Shown in pieces: positions 1-8,511 of a DNA stretch of 64,000 nucleotides. The notes beneath the pieces were generated by a model. It was not told where the DNA came from and did not search any database. It saw only the letters and a program-made list of their open reading frames with translations. Origin of the DNA: Pyrinomonadaceae bacterium. Lineage in GTDB: Bacteria > Acidobacteriota > Blastocatellia > Pyrinomonadales > Pyrinomonadaceae. The stretch covers positions 124,001 to 188,000 of the forward strand of contig JANQRU010000005.1 in the NCBI GenBank assembly GCA_028284415.1, read 5' to 3'. The first letter of the stretch is position 1. Every line of letters starts with the position of its first letter. A program made the translations under genes and the position numbers.

Positions 1-2467
1 AAAGAGGGAAAAACGCATCTGCAACAATTGAGGTCGGAACTTGTGGTCCTGTATAACCACCATCATTCAAAGTTGAGCCTCCAACGGGGATGCTTGCAAC
101 ACCTGTCGTGTTGTAATTTCCCCAAATGTAAACCATATTCTCTGAGGCTATAGAAATGCCTTTAGTCGTTGAAAGTTTTCCGCTTGCTCCTGAAACGCTT
201 AAAACCGAACCATCAAAAATTCTTACTGCCCGACGGAAGTAATTACTTGGATTGTTCCATTGCATAACCGCCATGGCACGTGCCAATCTATCTGGGTAAC
301 TTGAAACTTGATAGACCGTTCCGGTTGTTGGCAACTCAGTTAAATCTCTTTGTAAAGTTCCTTTTTTACTAACAGCAGCCCCTGTCCAACCAAAATCAAT
401 TACATCTTCACCATCGTCGAGAGTATTATTCGGACCATAAATGTCCTCGTTATCAACATTTCCATTCGTGCTTTGGAAATTTGACCCGTCAGATAAGTAT
501 TCTGTTTTTACTTTATCTCCGCGTCGGTCAGAGATATATACCACATACCCTTCGGCACCTTTTATATTGGTGCTGACAGCATTTGTTCCTGCTAAAAGAT
601 TTGTGTCATAAACTCCGTCTAACCAACGCACAAGGTTACGCATATTGACATCTATGACGCTTGTGATACCACGCTCATAAATATCATTTTCATTCATAGA
701 GCTTTGATACCAACCCTCGCGTACGTTATAAACATTTATCGGATAAATTGAGTTATAACCAGTCGCTGTAGCTTCCCTTGTAGTTACTCCACTATCTTCA
801 TTGGCAGTTCCAGGAGTCATAGTGATATATCCCGTGTCAGTATCAAATGTTGGTGCAGAGATAATTTCACCGTCTGCAAAATGCTGATAATTTTTAGTTA
901 GGCTAACTAGATCGAACCCATTGGAATCTCTATCTCGACTTCCCTGTACATAAGCTGCCCAGATAGGTCTTTGCAAGTAAACAATTCCATTTGGTTCTCC
1001 AACTGTCATTCCCATACTCAGAATTTCTTGTGTTACATCAAAAACAGTTCCATCTGCTCTCGTAACTTCTATGAGAATTCTGCCTTGAATGCCTGCTCCG
1101 GGAGGAATGTAATTTAATCCAGCTGTTTCTCCCGTTGCTTTTACGCCTCTTACCGTTCTGGCATCTGATATTGTTGTACTTGGTTCTCTTTGTTTGATGG
1201 TTGCTCCATCAATATAACTTCCTAAATCTGAAACTCTGCGGAGAGCATTTCCACCCGCTAATGCAATCGGCGTAAAGTTAGAAAGTAAAACGCCTCTTCC
1301 GGCTGGAATTCCTGCTACATTTGCAGCCCCGCTTCCAGCACTCTCATCATCAATTAAAATTCTTACTTGAGCTTTCGAGTGGTATCTTGAAGTTGCCAAC
1401 AAAGGATCGTCAGAAGGTAACGAGCGTTTTATTAATTCCGCCGGAGAATTTCCTGAAAGTTCAAGCGGCATTTTTAGCTGGGTTGCCCCGGTGGTATTTG
1501 TTAAAACCTGTCCGCCAAAACGATTTGCAACACCTGATGCAGCTGGCAGTACTGATTCAGTTTCCCAATTCGGGTTAGCTACTCCGTTTGGACTGCCTGG
1601 ATAATGTCCTCTGTCGCCGGGAGAACTTGAAGGAAAGTTTGGACCGCCGACATATCCCGAACCAGGCATGACACTTCCATTTCCCAAAGTGCTTTGGACA
1701 TTTATTCCGTTGACCTCGATCCAGACATTTTGATTACCGCTTCGCGTATTTGCCGCACCACCTCTCCAGGCATCACGCACAAATTCACCTGCCATTGTTA
1801 ATCTATTGAGGAATTTAGTATTTCTTAGAGCATAGATATTTTTATTCCCGTGAACTCTTCCATTAAAGGTCATCAGAGGTCCCGGATGAATTTCTATATC
1901 TTCATTACTGAAAATTCCGAACTGAAATAAAGGAACAAGATAATTGTTAAATTCCCTCTCAATTTCAACCTCTGTTCCAGTGTTATTCATTATTGCGGTC
2001 GAAGACATTTTGTAAGGGATTATGCTGGCATAAAGCCCTGCATAGGGTCCGTCTGGAATATTTACGCGAGGATAAATGTCTGAGGGTAGCCCTTGAATTG
2101 TCCTTAGTTCATTAAGTTTATCTGTGTCTTCAACTAAAGTTTGATTGAATGTGAACCCTTCAGCAACAAGTGGGGGCGGGGGGCTTGAAGATATATTTGT
2201 TAAATCAGTTGGAGTTGGATTTAGTTTATCTCTAAACAAATCACTAAAATCGCTCGTCATTTTTTCAATTCCGGCGACAGCGGCGTAGAAGGTTTGCATT
2301 CTTTGTAAATCACTTCCGGCAATCCTCGCTTCACTTGAAGAAAAAGCTAAAGCGGTCATGGCAACAACAGCTAAGATAGCAACAATGATAATTACTATCG
2401 CTAAAGCAGCCCCCCGCTCATTTTTTCTTTTGTTCTTCAAATGTTTTTTCCTTTTAGTGATAAACAT
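1..2467 (-). CDS. Large PilX-like type IV pilus assembly protein (3' end outside window)
   Basis: The reading frame opens at ATG 2467 and runs without a stop off the left edge, so at least 822 residues are present. Residues about 17-40 form a prepilin-like segment: a charged start, then GAALAIVIIIVAILAVVAMT, then a helix typical of PilX N-terminal domains. The rest is Ser/Thr/Asn/Gly-rich and looks extracellular. Classical PilX is near 200 residues, so this is a much larger variant, perhaps combining a minor pilin with an adhesin-like body. It follows the PilV-like prepilin by 34 nt and is probably the third gene of that operon. The PilX-type N-terminus is seen; the adhesin idea is inference. 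Confidence 0.75.
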   Translation of the reverse strand, partial: MFITKRKKHLKNKRKNERGAALAIVIIIVAILAVVAMTALAFSSSEARIAGSDLQRMQTFYAAVAGIEKMTSDFSDLFRDKLNPTPTDLTNISSSPPPPLVAEGFTFNQTLVEDTDKLNELRTIQGLPSDIYPRVNIPDGPYAGLYASIIPYKMSSTAIMNNTGTEVEIEREFNNYLVPLFQFGIFSNEDIEIHPGPLMTFNGRVHGNKNIYALRNTKFLNRLTMAGEFVRDAWRGGAANTRSGNQNVWIEVNGINVQSTLGNGSVMPGSGYVGGPNFPSSSPGDRGHYPGSPNGVANPNWETESVLPAASGVANRFGGQVLTNTTGATQLKMPLELSGNSPAELIKRSLPSDDPLLATSRYHSKAQVRILIDDESAGSGAANVAGIPAGRGVLLSNFTPIALAGGNALRRVSDLGSYIDGATIKQREPSTTISDARTVRGVKATGETAGLNYIPPGAGIQGRILIEVTRADGTVFDVTQEILSMGMTVGEPNGIVYLQRPIWAAYVQGSRDRDSNGFDLVSLTKNYQHFADGEIISAPTFDTDTGYITMTPGTANEDSGVTTREATATGYNSIYPINVYNVREGWYQSSMNENDIYERGITSVIDVNMRNLVRWLDGVYDTNLLAGTNAVSTNIKGAEGYVVYISDRRGDKVKTEYLSDGSNFQSTNGNVDNEDIYGPNNTLDDGEDVIDFGWTGAAVSKKGTLQRDLTELPTTGTVYQVSSYPDRLARAMAVMQWNNPSNYFRRAVRIFDGSVLSVSGASGKLSTTKGISIASENMVYIWGNYNTTGVASIPVGGSTLNDGGYTGPQVPTSIVADAFFPL

Positions 2468-2501
2468 TTAACATTGCTCCCAAAACAATTTCTTGTCTCT
2501 A

Positions 2502-3101
2502 CTACCTTGTAATTCGGGCTTCATCATTTAGATATGAAACACCGCTTATTTCACCAACTTTCCCACCGGTTGAAAAATATCTGACTTTAATTTCAATTCT
2601 TTTAATAGTAGAACTGATGTTGGTTATTTCTATCTGTCTTAAATATCCACTTCTGACCAATGCTGGATTAGTAAAATCATCACCTGTTCCAAAAGTGCCG
2701 TCAGGTCCTGGATCCGTTAAATCATCGCCCGTTCCGTTGACACCATCGGGTCCCGGGTCTAGTGAAACTTGCTGAAAACCCGTACTAAAACCAGTGAAAT
2801 TATTTGTTGCACCTGTATTATCAACACTTCCGACATTCTCGATTTGTCTGTATTCCAAACGACGTGAATTTCTTAATGATTCAATTTCTTCAATAGTTGA
2901 AACAATTACTAATTTTCCTTTTGTAACGTTTTTACTAATCGCTCCAAATTCAAGAGCAAAGGTAAGGGCAGCTGCCGTTCCGATTAAACCGATAGTGAGT
3001 ATAAAAATAGCAACAACTGCCTCGATCATTGTGAATCCTTCTTCACCATTTCGAGGAGTTTTGATTTTCTTATTTTGCTCTTTTTTACTCGACATAAGCA
3101 T
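2502..3101 (-). CDS. PilV-like type IV minor prepilin
   Basis: The 199-residue protein has a class III prepilin signal: a basic leader ending EEG, then FTMIEAVVAIFILTIGLIG with the usual Glu at position 5 of the mature helix (cleavage near residue 22). Such minor pilins are processed by PilD and join the pilus or its priming complex. Residues about 115-145 hold a duplicated Asp/Gly-rich unit (DPGPDG...GTGDD twice) resembling calcium-binding loops. The start overlaps the upstream prepilin gene by 17 nt, implying translational coupling. A GAAGG sequence lies a few bases before the chosen ATG; an in-frame ATG two codons later is also possible. Confidence 0.8.
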   Translation of the reverse strand: MLMSSKKEQNKKIKTPRNGEEGFTMIEAVVAIFILTIGLIGTAAALTFALEFGAISKNVTKGKLVIVSTIEEIESLRNSRRLEYRQIENVGSVDNTGATNNFTGFSTGFQQVSLDPGPDGVNGTGDDLTDPGPDGTFGTGDDFTNPALVRSGYLRQIEITNISSTIKRIEIKVRYFSTGGKVGEISGVSYLNDEARITR

Positions 3102-3696
3102 TAACGCCTTCGCTGTATCGCCATATTTTTACTCTTCCACCTGCTCCAAGAACGGAAACAGCAAAAGCTGTATCTCTTGGATATTTACTGTGGTAGAAAA
3201 ATAAAGCATTATTTTCGGGGTTATCACTTCCATCAACTACTGATCCATCAGCTTGGAAAGTTACTTCAACAACTCCGCTTGTTAAGTTGGTGATATTTGT
3301 TCCATCGCCTAAAGCCGCAACTGAAACCCCACTTGGACGACCATATCTGATGTCGTCAATAACTAAACCTGAATCAGCTAGCTGCCCAACGCGGTTTTTA
3401 CCGTCGCCATTCGAACCAAATTTTCCACCGTAAATAACAATTTGTTTGTTTGAATTTTCGTATCTGAATGTAATTGGTTTACGCTGTGACATAGCCTCTT
3501 GGCGTGTTTCGCGTAAAACTGAAACTACTTGTCTTTGAACACCTGAAAATCTAAATAGACGTCTTGATGAGATAATCTGGGGTAATGCAAGTACTAAAAT
3601 TATTGACAAAATAAGGAGAACGATAATTATTTCCGGCACACCGAACCCTTTTTGGCTGCCCAAAGATCTAAATCTGTTATATAAATTTCCCTTCAT
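3085..3696 (-). CDS. FimT/GspH-like type IV minor prepilin
   Basis: The 203-residue protein carries a prepilin cleavage motif near residue 18 (QKG followed by FGVPEIIIVLLILSIILVLA; Glu at mature position 5). The following region, with RQVVSVLRETRQEAMSQ and a beta-rich C-terminal half, matches the GspH/FimT layout. It probably acts as a minor pilin in pilus priming. It is the first gene of the operon that continues into the PilV-like and PilX-like genes. The 5' region holds two inverted repeats (3724-3766 and 3776-3804). Confidence 0.8.
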   Translation of the reverse strand: MKGNLYNRFRSLGSQKGFGVPEIIIVLLILSIILVLALPQIISSRRLFRFSGVQRQVVSVLRETRQEAMSQRKPITFRYENSNKQIVIYGGKFGSNGDGKNRVGQLADSGLVIDDIRYGRPSGVSVAALGDGTNITNLTSGVVEVTFQADGSVVDGSDNPENNALFFYHSKYPRDTAFAVSVLGAGGRVKIWRYSEGVNAYVE

Positions 3697-3723
3697 TTTT
3701 CAGCGTGTGCGTGAATTTATGTT

Positions 3724-3766
3724 TATGCTAAATAAATAGGAATATGCCTACTCCTATCTAAGCATA
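3724..3766 (-). promoter_or_regulatory. Two-tier hairpin in the leader of the minor pilin operon
   Basis: TATGCT (3724-3729) pairs with AGCATA (3761-3766), and inside it ATAGGA (3736-3741) pairs with TCCTAT (3752-3757). It lies 28 nt before the FimT-like start codon, so it would be in the transcript leader or promoter. The pairing is visible; a regulatory role is inference. Confidence 0.35.
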
Positions 3767-3775
3767 AGTTGCAAT

Positions 3776-3804
3776 AACATTGTTTTTCCATAAAAAACAA
3801 TGTT
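3776..3804. promoter_or_regulatory. 12-bp perfect inverted repeat, possible operator of minor pilin operon
   Basis: AACATTGTTTTT (3776-3787) is perfectly complementary to AAAAACAATGTT (3793-3804) across 5 nt, about 80 nt upstream of the FimT-like start. Related AACATT...AATGTT half-sites occur at 9903-9921 upstream of pilM. It could be an operator shared by the two pilus operons. A terminator role is less likely because the outer arms are not followed by an extra T run. Confidence 0.35.
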
Positions 3805-3868
3805 TATTAGTGGTTTTTTTATTATTTTTGTGGAATATGAGGAAAGTGAGATTAAAAATAGACAAATG

Positions 3869-3895
3869 CCCGTCAGGCTTTATTTGCCTGACGGG
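3869..3895 (-). terminator. Strong hairpin after the roadblock gene
   Basis: CCCGTCAGGC (3869-3878) and GCCTGACGGG (3886-3895) form a perfect 10-bp stem with a 7-nt loop, 29 nt downstream of the roadblock gene that ends the pilMNOPQ transcript. There is no long U tract, so it may be a weak terminator or an mRNA-stabilising 3' hairpin. Confidence 0.5.
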
Positions 3896-3924
3896 AATGA
3901 GTTAAGAAACATTTATTGTAATTT

Positions 3925-4290
3925 TCATATTACAAACTCTTTTTCTAAGAGAAGTTCTGCCTTTCGTAGTTCAAAACGACCACGTCCGAAATTTCCTTCT
4001 GGTGACAAAATCATTGCTAAGAAATAATCTTCGCTGACAAGGTGAAGAATAAATACACACTTATCATTTGAGATTGTCATCTCCGAAAGACCGCCAAGAC
4101 CTGTATCATCATTAATTTGTTTAGCTCTCCGAACTAATGATGTGTATTCAGCAACAGCTATGTCGAAATTCTCAAATCTCGCTTCCTCTTGCCAAACCTT
4201 CTCAACGGAAATACCATCGAAGCCCATTATCAGAACACCAAGGCAACCCTCAGTTTTCTCCAGAATTTCTTGCAGAACATCTCTAAACAT
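3925..4290 (-). CDS. Roadblock/LC7 domain protein (MglB-like)
   Basis: The 121-residue protein is a single Roadblock/LC7 domain: an N-terminal helix (residues 1-15), GVLIMGFDGISVEK as the first strand pair, a central helix and a C-terminal FILHLVSEDYFLAMILSP strand-rich part. In Myxococcus, MglB proteins of this type are activators of the Ras-like GTPase MglA, which sets polarity of type IV pilus motility. It starts 12 nt after the pilQ stop codon and is the last gene of the pilMNOPQ unit, which fits a polarity or pilus-control role. No MglA-like GTPase lies in this window. The family is recognised from sequence; the motility role is inferred from context. Confidence 0.75.
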   Translation of the reverse strand: MFRDVLQEILEKTEGCLGVLIMGFDGISVEKVWQEEARFENFDIAVAEYTSLVRRAKQINDDTGLGGLSEMTISNDKCVFILHLVSEDYFLAMILSPEGNFGRGRFELRKAELLLEKEFVI

Positions 4291-4302
4291 ACTTCAGACC
4301 GA

Positions 4303-6030
4303 TTAATTATTCGGGTTATTATTATTAGCTGGATTATTCGCCGGCTGATTCGTAGCAGGATTATTGTTATTCGCAGGATTTGCATTTCTTGGATTCTGCG
4401 GATTTTGATTATTCTGCTGACTCGAATTCGACGGCGGATTTCCTAGCGGAACAGGTTGCAGCAATCTTACTGAACGTGGTCCATTTGATACTTTACCTGA
4501 AGTTGGTTTTCCATTGTAGTCAGGTCTGTAAATTCTTGGCGTAATGAAGAATAAAATTTCATTCGTATTACGAGCGACCTGCTTACGTTTGAATAAGTTT
4601 CCAATTAAAGGAATCTTAGAAAGTCCCGGTGTGCGGTCTTTGATTTCGCTTTCTGAATCAAATAGTGCACCACCTACAACTGTCGTTCCTCCATCTGGAA
4701 CCATTACTTCAGTTTGCATTCTTTGAACACTAATTGCAGGTGTTCCGCCAGCAGTTGGTGGAACTGAGTTGTTTTCTGCAACAACATTCAAAATAACTGT
4801 ACCAACATCTGTAATTTGTGGTGTTACAGCTAAGCGAAGCGGAACCGGCACATATTCTACAGTAGCAACAATTGCAGCTCCTGCAGCACTTCCGGGTTGA
4901 ACCGTTGTGATTGGAATTTGCTGTCCACTTTCAATCTCAGCCGGACGGTTGTTTAATGTTGTAACGCGAGGTGTAGCAATTGTTTTAACATTACCTTTTT
5001 GTTCACCTGCTGTTAGAAGTGCATTAATCCTGGCTGTACCGAAAACACCAGTCGTTAAACCGATAATTGTGTTTGCGGCAGCTCCCAACCTACCATTTGG
5101 CTCTGGAAAACTTGAACCGTTACCAGGGCTACCAGCATTTGTGTTACCACCTGTTGCAGAATTATTATCCGCTCCCGGAAGAGTTGAGAAAATACCTGCT
5201 GCTCCGCGGCTTGGATTAGTAACAACTGCTGAAAGTTGGAATCCTAAGTCACGGCTAAATGTGCGTGTTGCAACTACAATTCTTGCTTCGATTTCAACTT
5301 GTGGAGCTGGCTGGTCAAGATAGAAAACCAATTTACGCAGAGCATCAATGTTTTCCTTAACGTCTGTAACAATTAATGTGTTACTGCGTCCGTCAACCTC
5401 AACTGTACCACGACGTGAAAGGCGTTTCTTGATAATGCCTAAAATACCTTGGTCAGCACTATTAGCACCTCCGCCACTACCGCTACTTGTAGAAGCACTT
5501 GTTGTTCCACCTGTAAATCCACCTGCACGTCCAGCTTCACCACTTAAAGTGTTAGCAGCACGAGCATAGTTCAAGCGGATAAACTCTGTAAACAGAGGAG
5601 CTTTGTCTAGTTGGCTCTCAGCAATTTCAAGTTGCAGTTCTCTTTCTTGAGCTAATGTTTTTTGCGATGCAATTCGGAGAATCGGACCATTGATCTGAAC
5701 TCCTAATTCTTGCGACTGCAAAATTGAATCAAGAGCAATATTCCAAGGAACATTGCTAACATTAACTGTTACAGGAACTGCTTTTACGGATTTATCTATA
5801 ACAAAATTAATGCCGTATTGTTCAGTTATATAATTTAAGATTTCGCGTATATCAGCATTGACAACATTTAAGTTGATTACTTCGCCTTGGAAGCCTGCTT
5901 GCCCGTACATTTTGCCTTGATTTTCAGGTTTAATGTCTTGAGCTAGAGCTACCATGGCTAAGCAGCTGATAACCATTAAAGTGAGCAAAGCTTTCAAGCT
6001 TGGTTTGCCTACTTTTTGTAGAAAAGTCAT
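4303..6030 (-). CDS. pilQ: Type IV pilus secretin PilQ
   Basis: The 575-residue protein has a signal peptide (to about residue 30), an N0/STN domain (about 50-125, with INLNVVNADIREILNYITEQ), an N1-type domain (about 205-250, EVDGRSNTLIVTDV) and a secretin core (about 250-510) ending in VPDGGTTVVGGALF and LSKIPLIGNLFKRK, hallmarks of GspD/PilQ. It would form the outer-membrane ring through which the pilus passes. A low-complexity Gly/Ser/Thr loop lies near 165-195, and the final 45 residues are almost entirely Asn, Pro and Gln. It is shorter than proteobacterial PilQ and has no evident AMIN domain. Confidence 0.95.
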   Translation of the reverse strand: MTFLQKVGKPSLKALLTLMVISCLAMVALAQDIKPENQGKMYGQAGFQGEVINLNVVNADIREILNYITEQYGINFVIDKSVKAVPVTVNVSNVPWNIALDSILQSQELGVQINGPILRIASQKTLAQERELQLEIAESQLDKAPLFTEFIRLNYARAANTLSGEAGRAGGFTGGTTSASTSSGSGGGANSADQGILGIIKKRLSRRGTVEVDGRSNTLIVTDVKENIDALRKLVFYLDQPAPQVEIEARIVVATRTFSRDLGFQLSAVVTNPSRGAAGIFSTLPGADNNSATGGNTNAGSPGNGSSFPEPNGRLGAAANTIIGLTTGVFGTARINALLTAGEQKGNVKTIATPRVTTLNNRPAEIESGQQIPITTVQPGSAAGAAIVATVEYVPVPLRLAVTPQITDVGTVILNVVAENNSVPPTAGGTPAISVQRMQTEVMVPDGGTTVVGGALFDSESEIKDRTPGLSKIPLIGNLFKRKQVARNTNEILFFITPRIYRPDYNGKPTSGKVSNGPRSVRLLQPVPLGNPPSNSSQQNNQNPQNPRNANPANNNNPATNQPANNPANNNNPNN

Positions 6031-6139
6031 GTTTCTTACCTCACAAATTTGTCTCTTATTTTTAGAAATAGAGATCTTTTAGAAAGAATTTTTAATAGAT
6101 TGATGAGAGTAGCTTTAGAATTAAGCTACAAAAATTTGG

Positions 6140-6955
6140 TTAGTTCTTTTTGGCTAACTTGGATTTTCTTTTGGAAGAACGAGTTTTGCCTCTTTTATCT
6201 TTTTCAGATTTACCTTTTGCAGATTCTTTTGAATCCTCAGCGGGCTGTCTGTTCATTTCTTCGAGAGGAGAAACTATTTTTGTTTTCTCGTTCTCTTTAT
6301 CCATTGGATTTTTGCTAGCCGATTCGGGTTTCACAGAAGATTCTTGCGGAACAGTGCCTTGAATCTCTTGTTGCATGCTGTACTTACGCAAAGGCATATT
6401 CTCGACAGAAGAAATAAATTTCCCATTGCTGAGTTTATTAACTTTACGGAATATCAGACGATTTTCTTCGATTGCAACAAGCTGCCCGTCAAAGAATTTT
6501 TCACCTGGATAGATTGTATAAGATAGTTTTATTGGAGTAGCTTCAACCATAGCGGCGTAGCCTCTAGGTGTTTTAAAGATACCTGAAATGGTCATTTCAC
6601 TCAGTAACAAAACAGAAGTTACTTTAGGTATTGGTTGTCCATTCATAGCTGCCTCTTCACGGATACGCTTGTAGTAATCTATTCTTTCTTGAATATTTGG
6701 AGGAGCAACCTGCACAGGACCTTTAGGCTTTTGTACCTGAGAAGATTGAGTTTTACCCGAAGCCTTCCTTCCTAAACCATTGCTAGGTGCCGAAGATTTA
6801 GGTCTAACTACTTTCTTCTTTTTATAACTCGGTTTTTCAAAAGGATCACGACCGCTCTGTGCCATTCCTTCCGAAAATACACCGCTAGTTACAATAAGTG
6901 CGAATAAACCTATTGTCAGACTCAATAATTTTCTCATTTTTGATTTGTGTGTCAT
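6140..6955 (-). CDS. pilP: Type IV pilus inner-membrane lipoprotein-like PilP
   Basis: The 271-residue protein sits between pilO and pilQ as in standard pil operons. It has a signal peptide (cleavage near ALIVTSGVFSEGMAQ), the GRDPFEKP motif typical of PilP just after it, a basic linker, and a PilP beta domain at about 115-195 (SEMTISGIFKTPRGYAAMVE). PilP links the PilN/PilO inner-membrane complex to the secretin. Unlike many PilP proteins there is no lipobox Cys. The last 70 residues are very rich in Lys, Glu and Ser, an unusual extension. Confidence 0.85.
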   Translation of the reverse strand: MTHKSKMRKLLSLTIGLFALIVTSGVFSEGMAQSGRDPFEKPSYKKKKVVRPKSSAPSNGLGRKASGKTQSSQVQKPKGPVQVAPPNIQERIDYYKRIREEAAMNGQPIPKVTSVLLLSEMTISGIFKTPRGYAAMVEATPIKLSYTIYPGEKFFDGQLVAIEENRLIFRKVNKLSNGKFISSVENMPLRKYSMQQEIQGTVPQESSVKPESASKNPMDKENEKTKIVSPLEEMNRQPAEDSKESAKGKSEKDKRGKTRSSKRKSKLAKKN

Positions 6956-7002
6956 TTCTTTTACTCTCTAAAAACTTTAAATTCTTTAATTTATAGCTGA
7001 AA

Positions 7003-7740
7003 TTACTTTGCTGGTGCTGCTCCCGGTGGTGGAGGCGGTGCTGCTCCCGCTTTTGGCGGAGGAGCTTGTCCAGGTGCAGGTGCTTGACCAGGCTGTGGAG
7101 GTAGTGGTTTTCCGTCAGGTCCCAACTTCGGCTGTGGTTGATTCAAGTTATTCAAGTCATCTGGTGAAGCGTAATAAGCTGTAAGTAAAAATCGTGCGTG
7201 CAAGGTCTTGTTGGCACTTTGTTTATCCAATTGTTTCAGACCAAAATCCGTAATTGAAACGATTCTTTGCAATTTCGCCATTTTGTCGAAAAAGTCTCTT
7301 AAGTTATTGAAATTACTATCAACTTCAACTTCAACAGGCTTAGCCATTATGAAATCCTGTTGCGAGTCATCACGCGGAGAAAAGCGGCTTACAATTAAGC
7401 GGCTATCTCTGGCTGTGTCTTGCAACCCTTGCAATACATTTGTAATTTCACGTTGCTCAGGCAAAAGAACTTTTAGTTCGTCATATTCCTGCTCTTTGCT
7501 TGCATAAAGCGAACGGAATTCATTAATTCTTTGGGTTGCAATCTGAGCTGCCTGATTTTTAGCTTTTAGTTGAGCTACCTTGTCATTTATTTGTTGTACT
7601 TCTGCACGTGTTCCGCTGGTTACGAAGTACCAAACAGAAAGGTAAACCAATGAACCAAACCCGATCAGGATTAGTAATTGCCAATGCCATGCTAATGCTT
7701 TGAATTTTTCTAACATTTCAATATCCTTATTTGCATTCAA
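7003..7740 (-). CDS. pilO: Type IV pilus assembly protein PilO
   Basis: The 245-residue protein has a short cytoplasmic N-terminus, one membrane segment (about 17-38), a coiled coil (about 40-90) and a ferredoxin-like domain containing LPEQREITNVLQGLQDTA, as in PilO. It heterodimerises with PilN to form the alignment subcomplex of the pilus machine. Its position between pilN and pilP agrees. The last 45 residues are Pro/Ala/Gly-rich, a disordered tail not usual in PilO. Confidence 0.9.
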   Translation of the reverse strand: MNANKDIEMLEKFKALAWHWQLLILIGFGSLVYLSVWYFVTSGTRAEVQQINDKVAQLKAKNQAAQIATQRINEFRSLYASKEQEYDELKVLLPEQREITNVLQGLQDTARDSRLIVSRFSPRDDSQQDFIMAKPVEVEVDSNFNNLRDFFDKMAKLQRIVSITDFGLKQLDKQSANKTLHARFLLTAYYASPDDLNNLNQPQPKLGPDGKPLPPQPGQAPAPGQAPPPKAGAAPPPPPGAAPAK

Positions 7741-7776
7741 CCCTACTTTTAGGGTGAAAAATTAAGCTTTTAGAAT

Positions 7777-8511
7777 TTAGTTATCTTTATTTTGTGCCAT
7801 TTGTGGAGGTTTTTGGCTGTTATTTTGGCTAGAGTTTCCATCAGGTGAAGCCTGCATATTTTCTGCAGTTGTGGAATTGCTATCTGCTGAACCTGCTTTC
7901 TCCGGTGTGTAAGCACAACGTATAGTAAATTCAATTACTTCCGTACCCGAAGATTCACCATCTTCATTAACTTTTGTAACTCCAACTTCTTTTCTTTGGG
8001 TCTCAATACTTAAATTTGTAAAAAGCCCAGAAGAGAATTCCAAACTGCGTCCGAATTGTGTAACAGAAGATTCATTCGGTGAGCTTCCTTTAACGGTTAA
8101 CTGATCGCCCTTTTGCTCAATACTGTCAAGATATATATCTGGCGTCATACCAATTCTTTCACGTATCGCTTCAAGAACAGCACTCGGACCGGCTTGAGTT
8201 GAACGCAATTTCTTAATCGCATCAATTCTTAAATCAATATTTTTGATTTTGGTCTCAAGTTCTTTCTGCTCTTTCATTACGGCTGCGAGCTCTTTGGCTT
8301 TTTGCTCTTGCTCTTTATGCTGTCTTTCAGCTTCAGCTTTTGCACGGGTGGTACTGATAAAATCCCAACCGATAACTGCTGTGGTTAGAACAAATACAGC
8401 TATTCCCATTAGCAAAAGACGCGAAACCGGACTGGAAGCTTTTTTCTCAACCGAAACAACTGCTCCGCCTTGTCTTTCTGTAACTGAATTTAAAAGATTA
8501 ATTTTTATCAT
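7777..8511 (-). CDS. pilN: Type IV pilus assembly protein PilN
   Basis: The protein opens MIKINLLNSV, the conserved N-terminal motif by which PilN binds the groove of PilM. One membrane segment (about 31-50), a long coiled coil (about 52-105) and a periplasmic ferredoxin-like domain (about 108-200) follow. The start codon overlaps the pilM stop by 4 nt, so the pair is translationally coupled. The C-terminal 40 residues are Ser/Asn/Gln-rich and probably disordered. Confidence 0.92.
   Translation of the reverse strand: MIKINLLNSVTERQGGAVVSVEKKASSPVSRLLLMGIAVFVLTTAVIGWDFISTTRAKAEAERQHKEQEQKAKELAAVMKEQKELETKIKNIDLRIDAIKKLRSTQAGPSAVLEAIRERIGMTPDIYLDSIEQKGDQLTVKGSSPNESSVTQFGRSLEFSSGLFTNLSIETQRKEVGVTKVNEDGESSGTEVIEFTIRCAYTPEKAGSADSNSTTAENMQASPDGNSSQNNSQKPPQMAQNKDN

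Noticed and set aside
3696..3720. CACGCAC sequence on the minus strand just before the FimT-like start, reminiscent of the c-di-GMP-I riboswitch core.
   Set aside because: Only seven bases match, the start codon follows directly, and neither the GGGCAAACC block nor the second stem is present.
4303..4450. Repetitive-looking DNA at the pilQ 3' end.
   Set aside because: It encodes the Asn/Pro/Gln-rich tail of PilQ; no satellite or recombination structure is evident.
4907..5323. A 138-codon plus-strand frame opposite pilQ.
   Set aside because: It is a shadow of pilQ with no ribosome site or recognisable protein; many similar shadow frames lie opposite other genes and were left out.
7003..7140. 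GC-richer repetitive stretch at the pilO 3' end.
   Set aside because: It encodes the Pro/Ala/Gly-rich C-terminal tail; base composition follows the amino acids.
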